A DNA stretch of 64,000 bases from Streptomyces brasiliensis. Its GTDB lineage: Bacteria; Actinomycetota; Actinomycetes; Streptomycetales; Streptomycetaceae. The stretch is from positions 1 to 64,000 of the forward strand of contig NZ_BMQA01000035.1 in assembly GCF_014647875.1 (NCBI RefSeq), in the 5' to 3' direction. How positions within the stretch are numbered: position 1 is the first letter of the stretch; each line of letters opens with the position of its first letter. Shown one piece after another: positions 26,299 to 34,797 of this stretch. The notes below the pieces were generated by a model that ran no database searches, was not told where the DNA came from, and saw nothing but the letters and a program-made list of their open reading frames with translations. A program made the position numbers and the translations under genes.

Positions 26299-26425
26299 GA
26301 TTCCACCGCGCGACAAACCTGATGGTCATGCAGCTGCCGTAACCGTCGAGCAGCTGCCTCCCACCTGCACCGGCGCTCGCTTTTGGCGTCGGGCAGACCG
26401 ATGAGCCAACTCCCTGAGGAGCACC

Positions 26426-27181
26426 ATGACCACCACCGACACCGACACCGTGAGCTGGAACCCGAAGGCCCTCGACGAGATCGTCTCGAACGACGACAGC
26501 CGTCCCGTCCTGTTCACCAACGCCCGGATCGTGACGATGGACCCGCTGATCGGGACCATGCTCGGTGCCGACATCCTGTTCGTCGGTTCCCTGATCGTGG
26601 GCGTCGGCCCCGGCATCGTCACAGCGGCGCAGGACGACAACGCCATCGTCGTCGACTGCACGGGCATGACCATCGTCCCTGCCGTCGTGGACACCGTTGC
26701 GCTGGCCGGCGGACGCGGCCGCCGCTCGGAGTGCGTCGCGACGCTGACCCCGGGCAACACCACCGACTTTCTGGTGGTGCCCGACGAACTCGCCGCCGAT
26801 GTGCCGAGCGCGGTAGCCACCCTCATCTCCCGGCCGGAGCAGGTCCGCGCACTGGTCGCGGCCGGCCGGCCCGTCCGGTGGGCGGGCACCGACGCCCCCG
26901 GCCGGACCACCGCCTCCGAGGCAGGCATCCCGGCCGTACCGGACCTGACCGGCAGCCCTCGGGTCGGCGTCTGGATCGACCGGAAGGACTTCCTGCACCA
27001 AGAGCTCACTGCCGACGGCCGCTACGACGAGACCCGGGGCGGCCGCCCCCACGCCTACCAGGGCCGGTTCTGGATCGACGGCGACCGCATCGACTACCTG
27101 GACGACCTCGGCTTCTGGGCCTACGGAGAGTTCAAGGGCGACGAACTGCACCACGCGGGCTACGTCATGAAGCTGAGCTGA
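26426..27181 (+). CDS. Amidohydrolase-like N-part fused to Atu4866 domain
   Basis: 251 residues from ATG 26426 (GAGGAGC upstream). Residues ~25-90 copy the composite beta-domain of amidohydrolases (VLFTNARIVTMDPLIGTMLG, DCTGMTIVPAVVDTVAL), but the HxH metal motif expected after VDT is missing and the TIM barrel is cut out. A piece of the C-terminal barrel edge follows (LTPGNTTDFLVV), then residues ~180-250 are an Atu4866 domain (GVWIDRKDFLHQELTADGRY). It looks like an amidohydrolase gene with its catalytic barrel deleted and an Atu4866 domain added. Not an active hydrolase; binding role possible. Confidence 0.75.
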   Translation: MTTTDTDTVSWNPKALDEIVSNDDSRPVLFTNARIVTMDPLIGTMLGADILFVGSLIVGVGPGIVTAAQDDNAIVVDCTGMTIVPAVVDTVALAGGRGRRSECVATLTPGNTTDFLVVPDELAADVPSAVATLISRPEQVRALVAAGRPVRWAGTDAPGRTTASEAGIPAVPDLTGSPRVGVWIDRKDFLHQELTADGRYDETRGGRPHAYQGRFWIDGDRIDYLDDLGFWAYGEFKGDELHHAGYVMKLS

Positions 27182-27278
27182 CCCACCAGCCAGCAAATGC
27201 AGTGCGGCAAACACAGCGACCCGGCCCCCGTGCAGCTCACAGGCGACCGCCTTCAGGACCGCGTCCGCCCCGTTGATC

Positions 27279-27318
27279 CTGGGTGCGCGACACCTGGGGA
27301 AACGGCGGCCTGGTTGCC
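27279..27318 (+). repeat. Upstream element, copy B
   Basis: TGGGTGCGCGACACCTGGGG followed by AAACGGCGGCCTGGTTGCCG, 92 bases before ATG 27411. The three copies always point toward the gene they precede. Confidence 0.65.
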
Positions 27319-27410
27319 GTAGCCGGGGCGGCCAAGGCTGGAAAGCGCGCAGCACCGGCGCCCCCGGCAGCCCACCACTCCCTCTCCCACGTACGGAAAG
27401 AAGACCCCTC

Positions 27411-28802
27411 ATGAACGTCAACGACACCACCAGCGCCGCCGTCCTCGAACAGCTCCGGCGTCGTCCCGCAGGTGAACGGCGCATCCTGTTCACCGGCGCG
27501 ACCATCGTCACCATGGACCCCGACCTCGGCGTCATCGACCGCGGCGACCTCCTCGTCGAGGGCGACACCATCACCGCCGTCGGCCCCGGCCTCAGCGCGG
27601 GCGACGCCGTGGTCGTCGACGCCACCGGCACCATCCTCAGCCCCGGCTTCGTCGACACCCACCGGCACGCCTGGGAGGCTCAGCTGCGCCGGATCATGCC
27701 GGACGTCGACGACCTCGGCGGCTACGTCATGTCCACTCTGGCCGGCTACGCCACGGTCTACCGGCCCGAGGACATGTACACCGGCACGAAACTGGCCGCC
27801 CTGACCGCGATCGACAGCGGCATCACGACCATGCTCGACTTCTCCCACAACTCCCGCACCCGGGAGCACTCCGACGCCGCCATCGAGGCCCTTCGCGACA
27901 CCGGCATACGAGGCGTGCACGCCTCCATGGGCCCGCACTTCGGCGACTGGGACCGGCAGTGGCCCGGCGACCTGACCCGTATCAAGGACCAGTACTTCAG
28001 CAGCGACGACCAGCTGCTGACCCTGCGCCTGGCGGCGCTCGCCACCGACGAGATCGCCGGGCCGGCACTGGCCTATGGTCTTGAACTTGCCTGCGTCGCC
28101 AAGGACTTGGGCATCGGAGTGAGCGTGGACGCCGTCTTCGGCACGTCCTCCTCCCAGGCGGTCCTGCACTGGGCCAAGGACGGCATCCTCAGCCCCGACG
28201 TCACCCTCATACACGCCACCGGACTGACCCCCCAGGCATGGAAGGCGATGGGGGAGACCGGCACCACCGTGGCGCTCGCGCCCACCTCCGACGCCCAGAT
28301 CGGCCTGGAGACCGCGATCCCCGCCGTCGACGAGGCCCTGTCCGTCGGTATCCGCCCCGGACTGAGCATCGACGTCGAAGTCGCCCTGGCCAGCGACATG
28401 TTCACGCAGATGCGGGCCCTGCACGCCATCCAGCGGATGCGCGCCGTCAACGCCGCCTACGACACCACCCAACAGCCCCAGCGCATCACCACCCACGACG
28501 TCCTGGACTTCGCCACCCTCCAGGGCGCCCGCACCAACGGCCTGGCCGCCATCACCGGCTCACTCACCCCGGGCAAGAAGGCCGACCTGCTGGTCATCCA
28601 GGCAGAGGATCTCAACAACATGCCGCTCAACGACCCGATCGGCACCGTCGTGCTGGGCTCCGACGCCCGCAACATCAGCGCCGTGCTCATCAACGGCGAG
28701 CCCCGTAAATGGAACGGCCACGTCCTCGACGTCGACCTGTCCGCCCTGCGCCGAGAGGTCCACACCTCGCGCGAGTACGTGCTGAACACCCCGGCTGCCT
28801 GA
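27411..28802 (+). CDS. Amidohydrolase-family protein (cytosine/guanine deaminase-like)
   Basis: 463 residues; ATG 27411 after GGAAAGAAG. Metal-dependent amidohydrolase of the deaminase/chlorohydrolase branch: composite N-part (LFTGATIVTMDPDLGVIDRG), HxH of DTHRHAWEA (H84, H86), later LIHATGLTP and the C-terminal GLSIDVEVALASDMFTQMRA with the expected Asp. Where many relatives have a metal His the sequence reads SVDAVFG, so the metal site may be unusual. The C-part ends PGKKADLLVI. Probably deaminates or hydrolyses a heterocycle; the MFS piece downstream may have been its transporter. Confidence 0.85.
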   Translation: MNVNDTTSAAVLEQLRRRPAGERRILFTGATIVTMDPDLGVIDRGDLLVEGDTITAVGPGLSAGDAVVVDATGTILSPGFVDTHRHAWEAQLRRIMPDVDDLGGYVMSTLAGYATVYRPEDMYTGTKLAALTAIDSGITTMLDFSHNSRTREHSDAAIEALRDTGIRGVHASMGPHFGDWDRQWPGDLTRIKDQYFSSDDQLLTLRLAALATDEIAGPALAYGLELACVAKDLGIGVSVDAVFGTSSSQAVLHWAKDGILSPDVTLIHATGLTPQAWKAMGETGTTVALAPTSDAQIGLETAIPAVDEALSVGIRPGLSIDVEVALASDMFTQMRALHAIQRMRAVNAAYDTTQQPQRITTHDVLDFATLQGARTNGLAAITGSLTPGKKADLLVIQAEDLNNMPLNDPIGTVVLGSDARNISAVLINGEPRKWNGHVLDVDLSALRREVHTSREYVLNTPAA

Positions 28803-28938
28803 GCAGCTTCCTTCATCGTCCCCCGGCCGGTGCCCTTCCCCGGCCGGGGGACGCCCACCGCCTTCGTCGGTGCCCTCGGCCGGTCGTGTGGCGCCCGAAC
28901 ACACGAAGCCGGTACCAGACGCCCTCTCTGGAGTTCCC

Positions 28939-29195
28939 ATGTCCAGCCCCACCACAACCCCCAGGCACGCAGCCAAGAGCAGCACCCCCGACCAACCGCC
29001 GTCCCGACCACTGTCCTGCTGACCGTGCTCGGCGTCCTGATGGTCAGCCAGATGTACACCGTCCTGGCGTTGCTGCACCCCATGGCCACCGCGCTCGGCA
29101 CCACACCCGGGCAGGCCACGTGGACGGCAACCGCGTTCGGCTTCGCCTACGCCGCCGGATTCCTCCTCTCCGGCCCGCTGACTGGCCCGCTTGTT
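28939..29195 (+). pseudogene. N-terminal MFS transporter fragment, frameshifted
   Basis: ATG 28939 has GGAG upstream, but its frame ends at a TGA after 27 codons. In another frame the first two membrane helices follow (TVLLTVLGVLMVSQMYTVLA, WTATAFGFAYAAGFLLSG). The gene is cut at about 29195, where an IS30 fragment on the opposite strand starts. Confidence 0.7.
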
Positions 29196-29425
29196 CAGGA
29201 GGTCAGCGTAGACCTCTGCCGGACTGCGGTGGCCATGAGTCTTGCGCGGACGATGGTTGAGCCCGTGGGCGATGGCGTCCAGGTCGGCCTGGCTGAACGT
29301 GCGGAGTTCAGCGCCCTTGAGGAGGTACTGCCGAAGCGCTCGGTTGGTGTTCTCGTTGGTGCCGCGCTGCCACGGGCTCCGCGGCTTGCAGAGGTAGATC
29401 GGCATCCCAGTCTCGGAACTGCCGG
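29190..29425 (-). mobile_element. C-terminal fragment of an IS30-family transposase
   Basis: Minus-strand reading PIYLCKPRSPWQRGTNENTN, RALRQYLLKGAEL, LDAIAHGLNHRPRKTHGHRS, PAEVYADLL. The PWQRGTNENTNRALRQY block with the catalytic Glu is diagnostic of IS30. N-terminal two thirds missing. Confidence 0.85.
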
Positions 29426-29457
29426 TCGTGCTCGACATGCCGGGCAAGGTCGCCTGC

Positions 29458-29700
29458 TTCCTCCGCGCTGCCGAGTTGGACGACACCGAGCGGGCTGTGC
29501 TCGACCGAGGCGTGACCGTACGGCGCCGTCAGGGCTACACCCTGCGTGTCAGCGCCGTCCCCACCGTGCATCGCCAGCTCCTTGTCCGTTGTCAGCCCCT
29601 CGACGGCGGACAGGGCGTCCCGGCGCTCCCGGCCCAGCGCAAGGCCCGCCGCGAGTACGAGGACCGGATCACGACCCGGCTGCGCCAGGCAGCCGGGGCG
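29458..29700 (+). pseudogene. Fragment of a small conserved protein, copy 1
   Basis: Reads DTERAVLDRGVTVRRRQGYT, LRVSAVPTVHRQLLVRCQPL, QRKARREYEDRITTRLRQA. A second copy with the same order is at 62700-63015. I cannot name the family. It is directly fused to an IS30 remnant, and neither copy has a clear start, so both may be carried by a mobile element. Confidence 0.5.
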
Positions 29701-29845
29701 GCAGGCCCGTTACCCACGACACCGATCTCCAGGGCGATGCAGTCCGCCGGCACGGGACCGTTCGCTACCGCTCCACAGCTGGCGACTTGGACAGCGAAGA
29801 CGGCGGTATAGGTGATACTGGAGGGCACGTGAAGCCTTTGGTCTT

Positions 29846-29922
29846 ACGGCGATCCATGGTTGCGGCCGCACCGCAAGGTCCCAGACGTGGTGGTGCGCAT
29901 CGATGATCCGCCGAGCTGTCAC
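29846..29922 (-). pseudogene. L-fuconolactonase-type amidohydrolase, truncated after ~25 codons
   Basis: GTG 29922 overlaps the mutarotase stop (GTGA) and begins VTARRIIDAHHHVWDLAVRP, then QPWIA, the DAHHHxWD opening of the amidohydrolase-2 family to which L-fuconolactonases belong. The frame then enters unrelated sequence at about 29846. The gene that should hydrolyse the lactone of this fucose pathway is therefore missing from the operon. Confidence 0.75.
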
Positions 29923-30230
29923 AGCTGCCACACCACGGGCAATCCAGCCGTGGTGCCGGCCTCGGAGTAGTCGTGGACGACATCGAGGAGCTCGGCCATC
30001 CTCGCCTGCCAGGCGATGTTGACCGGGAGCTTTTCCAGCTCGGCGAGCAGACGGGCGTAGTCCTGGCACTCGAGGACGTGGAAGAGCTCGCATCCGCTGC
30101 GCCAGATGATCCAGGACGTGACGCCGGCGGCCCGGATGGCCACGGTGAGTTCGGCGGGCACCTCGCGGTGGGCGGTCTCGTACTCCTCGATCCGGTTCTC
30201 GCGCACGCGGGTGTGCAGGGCAATTCTCAT
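29919..30230 (-). CDS. L-rhamnose/L-fucose mutarotase
   Basis: 103 residues from ATG 30230 (GGAGCAG upstream): MRIALHTRVRENRIEEYETA, HREVPAELTVAIRAAGV, WRSGCELFHVLECQDYARLL, AWQARMAELLDVV. This is the RhaM-type ferredoxin-like fold that interconverts alpha and beta anomers of 6-deoxysugars. The conserved active-site His of LHTRV and the W-x-x-x-L-F pattern are present. Following the fucose catabolic genes and preceding a lactonase remnant, it most likely works on L-fucose. The 118 bases up to the AKR stop hold no gene. Confidence 0.88.
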   Translation of the reverse strand: MRIALHTRVRENRIEEYETAHREVPAELTVAIRAAGVTSWIIWRSGCELFHVLECQDYARLLAELEKLPVNIAWQARMAELLDVVHDYSEAGTTAGLPVVWQL

Positions 30231-30348
30231 GGCTGCTGCTCCGGTTGAGCGGGGTCGACGCTGACGGTACGGGGCCGTGCACACGCTCCACCCGGTCGAG
30301 CTCGATGTCGCCGACGGCGGACGGCTCGGAGATGAAGGTGAGTGCGCA

Positions 30349-31347
30349 TCAGGCCGACTCCTGCGGGATCGGCACGTCGACGGGGAGCAGCCCGCGTTCC
30401 TTGAGTTCCGCCCACAGTGCGGCCGGAACGTGATGGTGGAGCAGGGCGGCGGCGTCCTTGATCTCAGCGGCGCTGCGGGTGCCGACCAGGACGCCGGCGA
30501 CAGCAGGGTGCCCGAAGGGGAAGCGCAGGGCGGCGGCGCGCAGCGGCACGCCGTGCTTCTCGCAGACAGTCTTGAGGTCGAGGGCCCGTGCCACCAGTTC
30601 GCTGGGCGCGGTGTCGTAGTCGAAGGTGGCGCCGGGACGCGGGTCGGCGAGCAGGCCGGAGTTGAACACGCCGCCGATGACGACCCCCGCACCCCGCTCG
30701 GCGGCGAGCGGCAGCAGTTCTGAGAGCCCGCGCTGGTCGAGCAGGCTGTAGCGGCCGGCCAGCAGGACGGCGTCGATGTCGGTGTCTCGGATGAAGCGGG
30801 TGAGCAGTTCGGTCTGGTTCATGCCCACGCCGATTGCGCCGAGGACTCCTTCGGCCCGGAGACGCTCCAGCTCCGGGTAGGCCTGGTCGAGCGCCTCTTC
30901 GGCGTGGTCGTCGGGGTCGTGCAGGTAGACGACGTCGATCCGGTCGAGTCCGAGCCGTTCGAGGCTGTCCTCGAGGGAGCGGCGGACTCCCTCGGCGCTG
31001 AAGTCCCAGACACGGCGGTGGTCCGCGGGGACGGCGAAGCCGTTGGCGAGGTCGTCGCCGCCGGTGGAGGTGTCGGGCTCGAGCAGCCTTCCGACCTTGG
31101 TGGACAGAGTGTACTCGTTCCTCGGCATGTCTCTCAGCGCGCTGCCGAGACGCCGTTCGGACAGACCAAGTCCGTAGTGGGGCGCGGTGTCGAAGTACCG
31201 GACGCCGGACTCCCAGGCGGCGGCGACGGCCTGCCCGGCCTGGACATCACTCACCGCGCTGAACAGATTGCCGATACCCGCGGCGCCGAAGGCGAGTTCA
31301 CTCACCCGCACCGCACTGTGCCCGAGCGCGCAGTCGCGCAGGCTCAT
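30349..31347 (-). CDS. Aldo/keto reductase, probable L-fucose dehydrogenase
   Basis: 332 residues. AKR barrel with the catalytic tetrad visible: D in RYFDTAPHYGLGLSERRLG, Y of PHYG, K in STKVGRLL and H in VVYLHDPD. The GLSERRLG form and length match D-threo-aldose / L-fucose dehydrogenases, which oxidise fucose C1 to the lactone with NAD(P)+. Its ATG overlaps the stop of the SDR gene by four bases (ATGA), so it is translated with the fucose operon. Confidence 0.9.
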   Translation of the reverse strand: MSLRDCALGHSAVRVSELAFGAAGIGNLFSAVSDVQAGQAVAAAWESGVRYFDTAPHYGLGLSERRLGSALRDMPRNEYTLSTKVGRLLEPDTSTGGDDLANGFAVPADHRRVWDFSAEGVRRSLEDSLERLGLDRIDVVYLHDPDDHAEEALDQAYPELERLRAEGVLGAIGVGMNQTELLTRFIRDTDIDAVLLAGRYSLLDQRGLSELLPLAAERGAGVVIGGVFNSGLLADPRPGATFDYDTAPSELVARALDLKTVCEKHGVPLRAAALRFPFGHPAVAGVLVGTRSAAEIKDAAALLHHHVPAALWAELKERGLLPVDVPIPQESA

Positions 31348-32105
31348 GGCTGGGGCTCCGGTCGCAGACGCAGGCCCGCCATGCCGCCGTCGATCGCGAG
31401 CGCGGTACCGGTGGTGCTTCCGGCGGCCGGGGAGGCGAGGTAGGCGATGGCGGCGGCCACCTCCTGGGCAGTGACCAGGCGGCCAGTGGGCTGGCGACCA
31501 TTGAGTGCGGCGCGCTCGGCGACGGGGTCCGCGGCGGCGTCCAGCAGCCGCCCGACCCACGGTGTGTCCACGGTGCCGGGATTGACGCAGTTGACACGAA
31601 TGCCCTCACGGACGTGGTCGGCGGCCATGGCGAGGGTGAGGGAGAGGACCGCGCCCTTGCTGGCCGAGTACAGCGCCCGCTGGGGTAGGCCCGCAGTCGC
31701 GGCGATGGAACAGGTGTTGACCACCGAGGGGTGTGCGGAGCGGCGCAGATACGGGAGAGCGGCGCGGGTGGTGCGGACGATGCCCAGGACGTTGACGTCC
31801 AGGACGCGTGTCCACTCCTCGTCCGAATTGTCCTCCACGGTCCCGGCGGCCCCTATCCCGGCGTTGTTGACCAGGATGTCGATCCCGCCGAGTCCTCGGG
31901 CCGCCCTGTCGACGGCCGAGCGCACGGAGTCGTCGTCGGTGACGTCGGCCGTGAAGCCCCGCATGGAGGTGGGTATGTCCGTGGGGTCGAGATCCACGAC
32001 GGCGACGTCCGCTCCGCACTCACCGAGCAACTGGGCCGTGGCCAGTCCGATGCCGGAGGCGCCACCGGTCACCAGGGCGGTGAGTCCTTCGAGGGTGCTT
32101 GTCAT
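31344..32105 (-). CDS. SDR, probable 2-keto-3-deoxy-L-fuconate dehydrogenase
   Basis: 253 residues with complete SDR motifs: TGGASGIG, NNAGIG, Ser in TCSIAATAG, YSASK, VNPGTVDTPW. In the non-phosphorylated fucose route an SDR oxidises 2-keto-3-deoxy-L-fuconate to the 2,4-diketo acid, which the FAH-type hydrolase then cleaves. The four-base overlaps with both neighbours, dehydratase and AKR, support this assignment over that of a general reductase. Confidence 0.88.
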   Translation of the reverse strand: MTSTLEGLTALVTGGASGIGLATAQLLGECGADVAVVDLDPTDIPTSMRGFTADVTDDDSVRSAVDRAARGLGGIDILVNNAGIGAAGTVEDNSDEEWTRVLDVNVLGIVRTTRAALPYLRRSAHPSVVNTCSIAATAGLPQRALYSASKGAVLSLTLAMAADHVREGIRVNCVNPGTVDTPWVGRLLDAAADPVAERAALNGRQPTGRLVTAQEVAAAIAYLASPAAGSTTGTALAIDGGMAGLRLRPEPQP

Positions 32106-33469
32106 ACGTGGTCCTTCGTGGCGTTGCCGGGCTTGTCAGAGGCCGCTTCGGCGGCCCAGAACGTGCCATGCGGGTAGGTGAAGGTGTCGATGGTGGTCTG
32201 GTGCATGGCGGCGGAGAAGCCGGGCGCAGTGGGTGCCTGGTAGTGGCCGCCGGTGACGTCCACCGGGTCGAGGAAATGCTGATGGAGGTGGTCGACGAAC
32301 TCGATGACCCGGTCCTGCTTCGTGCCCGAGAGGGCTACATAGTCGAACATCGACAGGTGCTGGACGAGTTCACACAGGCCCACACCACCCGCGTGCGGGC
32401 AGACCGGGATGCCGAACTTGGCAGCCAGCAACAGGATGGCGATGTTCTCGTTGACCCCGGCCACACGGGCCGAGTCCAGTTGGAGCACATCGATGGCTCC
32501 GGCCTGGAGGAACTGTTTGAAAACGATCCGGTTCTGAACGTGCTCGCCGGTTGCGACCTTGACGGGGTGGACCCCGCGCCGGATGGCCGCGTGGCCGAGG
32601 ATGTCGTCAGGACTGGTCGGTTCCTCGATCCAGTAGGGGTCGAACTCCGCGAGCGCCTTCGTCCATTCGATGGCCTGGGTGACGTCCCAGCGCTGATTGG
32701 CATCGATCGCGATCCGGACGTCTGGTCCCACCGCCTCGCGGGCTGCGCGGCAGCGGCGGATGTCGTCCTCCAGGTCGGCGCCGACCTTGAGCTTGATCTG
32801 GGTGAAGCCGTCGGTGACGGCCTGCTCGGCGAGGTGGGTGAGCTTCTCGTCGGAGTAGCCGAGCCAGCCGGGGGAGGTGGTGTAGGCGGGGTAGCCGCGC
32901 CGCAGCAAGTCGGCAGCTCGGTCGGGGGCCCCTTGCCTGCCCTTGCGCAGGAGTTCCACAGCTTCGTCCTGGGTCAGGGCGTCGCTGATGTAGCGGAAGT
33001 CCACCTGGCTCGCCAGCCAAGCGGGATCGGCATCGGCAAGGAACTGCCAGACGGGCTTGCGCTCCCGCTTGGCGGCGAGGTCCCAGACAGCGTTGACCAC
33101 GGCTCCTATGGCCATGTGCATCACGCCCTTCTCGGGGCCGAGCCAGCGCAGTTGGCTGTCCCCGATGAGGTCACGGTACAAGGAGCCCGGGTCGGCGCAC
33201 AGTTCGGCGACGGACCGGCCGACGACGTGCTCGCGCAGCGCGTCGATGGCGGCGACCTGGACATCGTTACCACGGCCGATGGTGAAGGTGAAGCCGTGCC
33301 CCTCGGGACCGCCCGCCGAGGTGCGCAGGATGACGTAGGCCGCGGAGTAGTCGGGGTCGGGGTTCATTGCGTCGGACCCGTCCAACTCCCGCGAGGTAGG
33401 GAAGCGGATGTCGTAGGTGTCGACGGCGGTGATCCGCACTGTGGTCGGGGGCAACTCGGTGCCTTTCAC
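32102..33469 (-). CDS. L-fuconate dehydratase (enolase superfamily)
   Basis: 455 residues from GTG 33469, which overlaps the FAH stop (GTGA). Enolase-superfamily barrel: K-x-K (QIKLKVG), metal ligands D in IAIDANQRWD, E in YWIEEPTSPDD and E in ATGEHVQNR, and the base His in CPHAGGVGLCELVQH. The VDTYDIRFPTSRELDGSDAM opening and the overall length are typical of fuconate dehydratases. Dehydrates L-fuconate to 2-keto-3-deoxy-L-fuconate. Confidence 0.92.
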   Translation of the reverse strand: MKGTELPPTTVRITAVDTYDIRFPTSRELDGSDAMNPDPDYSAAYVILRTSAGGPEGHGFTFTIGRGNDVQVAAIDALREHVVGRSVAELCADPGSLYRDLIGDSQLRWLGPEKGVMHMAIGAVVNAVWDLAAKRERKPVWQFLADADPAWLASQVDFRYISDALTQDEAVELLRKGRQGAPDRAADLLRRGYPAYTTSPGWLGYSDEKLTHLAEQAVTDGFTQIKLKVGADLEDDIRRCRAAREAVGPDVRIAIDANQRWDVTQAIEWTKALAEFDPYWIEEPTSPDDILGHAAIRRGVHPVKVATGEHVQNRIVFKQFLQAGAIDVLQLDSARVAGVNENIAILLLAAKFGIPVCPHAGGVGLCELVQHLSMFDYVALSGTKQDRVIEFVDHLHQHFLDPVDVTGGHYQAPTAPGFSAAMHQTTIDTFTYPHGTFWAAEAASDKPGNATKDHV

Positions 33470-34317
33470 GCGTTGATGAAGGTCTGGCGTTGGGTACCGA
33501 GGCCGTCGATGGACAGCTCGACGGCGTCTCCTTCGCGCAGGTACGGGGTGCCGGGCAGGCCGAGGGCCACCCCGGCGGGGGTGCCGGTGTTGATGACGTC
33601 GCCGGGGTGCAGCACCATGTACTGGCTCAGGTACCGGACGAGGTAGGCAACGTCGAAGATCATGTTCTTGGTGTTGCCGTTCTGACGTGCGGCGCCGTTG
33701 ACGGCCAGACGCAGGCCCAACGTTTGCGGATCGCCGACCTCGTCGGGGGTGACCAGCCAGGGGCCCATCGGGTTGAAGGTCTCGCAGGACTTGCCGAGGT
33801 CCCACTGGGGGGAGTATTCGAGCTGGAACGCGCGCTCGGAGACGTCGTTGCTGATCGCGTAGCCCGCGATGCACTCGGCTGCCGCGGCCGGATCCGCCAG
33901 GTAGCGAGCCTCGCGTCCGATGACGACCGCGAGTTCGACTTCCCAGTCGGTTTTCACCGAACCACGTGGGATCAGCACCTGGTCATGAGGGCCTACCACG
34001 GTGGACGGGTCCTTCATGAAGATCACCGGTCGCTTCGGCACGGCCGCACCGGTCTCCTCGGCGTGGTCGCGGTAGTTGAGACCGACACACACCAGTTTGC
34101 CGGGGCGTGCGACGGGAGCGCCGATCCGCCGGCCGGCTTCCTCGATCCGCGGCAGGAGGCCCTCGGCCAGCGCCTGCCTGACCCGGTCGATCCCCCCGGA
34201 AGCAAAGAAGGCCCCGTCGATGTCGTCGGTCAGGCTCGTGACGGCGAACATGCCGCCGTCCGCGTCGATCACCGCCGGAATCTCTGCTCCGAGTGCCCCG
34301 ATGCGCAGTAGTTTCAC
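33466..34317 (-). CDS. FAH-family hydrolase, 2,4-diketo-3-deoxy-L-fuconate cleaving
   Basis: 283 residues from GTG 34317, eight bases after AGGAGA. Fumarylacetoacetate-hydrolase fold: VCVGLNYRDHAEE, IFMKDPSTVVGPHD, metal Glu in DWEVELAVVIG, and HPGDVINTGTPAGVALG. In the fucose route this step splits the diketo acid into pyruvate and L-lactate. First gene of the catabolic operon; its promoter region has paired operator-like sites at 34369-34440. Confidence 0.9.
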   Translation of the reverse strand: MKLLRIGALGAEIPAVIDADGGMFAVTSLTDDIDGAFFASGGIDRVRQALAEGLLPRIEEAGRRIGAPVARPGKLVCVGLNYRDHAEETGAAVPKRPVIFMKDPSTVVGPHDQVLIPRGSVKTDWEVELAVVIGREARYLADPAAAAECIAGYAISNDVSERAFQLEYSPQWDLGKSCETFNPMGPWLVTPDEVGDPQTLGLRLAVNGAARQNGNTKNMIFDVAYLVRYLSQYMVLHPGDVINTGTPAGVALGLPGTPYLREGDAVELSIDGLGTQRQTFINA

Positions 34318-34368
34318 GCCTGGTCTCCTGTCGTTGCCCGGGAGGTCGAGACCCTCCCTCCAACCTAT

Positions 34369-34440
34369 ACATCGGATGAATCCTCCGTAGGCCTCAACCA
34401 TACGAGCGACAACTCATCGCCGCAAGAAATCATCCGATGT
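34369..34440. promoter_or_regulatory. Paired operator half-sites of the fucose catabolic operon
   Basis: ACATCGGATGA (34369-34379) and its perfect inverse TCATCCGATGT (34430-34440) flank the probable promoter of the minus-strand operon. A third ATCCGATGT half-site is at 34535-34543. Different from the LacI-type sites of the other arm, so a second regulator (of GntR or IclR kind, not encoded here) may act. Confidence 0.6.
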
Positions 34441-34534
34441 CTGCGGAGTCGGTAAACTGCTGGAATTTTCACGGTCGGTGACGGTGAAAACGGTTGCGCA
34501 CCTCGGGCGAACCATGAACCGCTGGCGGCGAGTG

Positions 34535-34660
34535 ATCCGATGTATTCGTCGGGATGTCTTCACCGACGCGCAGCAGCGGTGCCGGCGGTCCAACGTGACC
34601 TGTGGAGCGATGTCCCAATGACGGCCGAGTAGAGGGCCGTTGCTCCCCTCCCGCCCGCCA
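34535..34660 (-). pseudogene. Degraded 3-prime piece of a second GH35 gene
   Basis: Minus-strand readings NGPLLGRHWDIAPQVTL and, after a frame change, GPPAPLLRVGEDI correspond to NGFLLGRYWEIGPQVTLYC and PAPLLRAGSN of the intact GH35 protein. The DNA is similar enough to show a decayed copy. The rest of 34441-34797 has a short open frame upstream (GDVAAKVVQEYRRKNGPYDG) that I cannot place. Confidence 0.6.
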
Positions 34661-34797
34661 GGACTCCACCGATGAGCTGAGCCCGTCGTACGGGCCGTTC
34701 TTCCTGCGGTACTCCTGCACGACCTTGGCCGCGACGTCGCCCGCAAGGCCTGCACTGCGCACTCACGATCGGGAAGCACTGCTGCCTGTGGGCGGTC

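Noticed and set aside
32099..33646. 515-codon plus-strand frame opposite the fuconate dehydratase
   Set aside because: Antisense to a gene with complete enolase-superfamily motifs; no family resemblance of its own.
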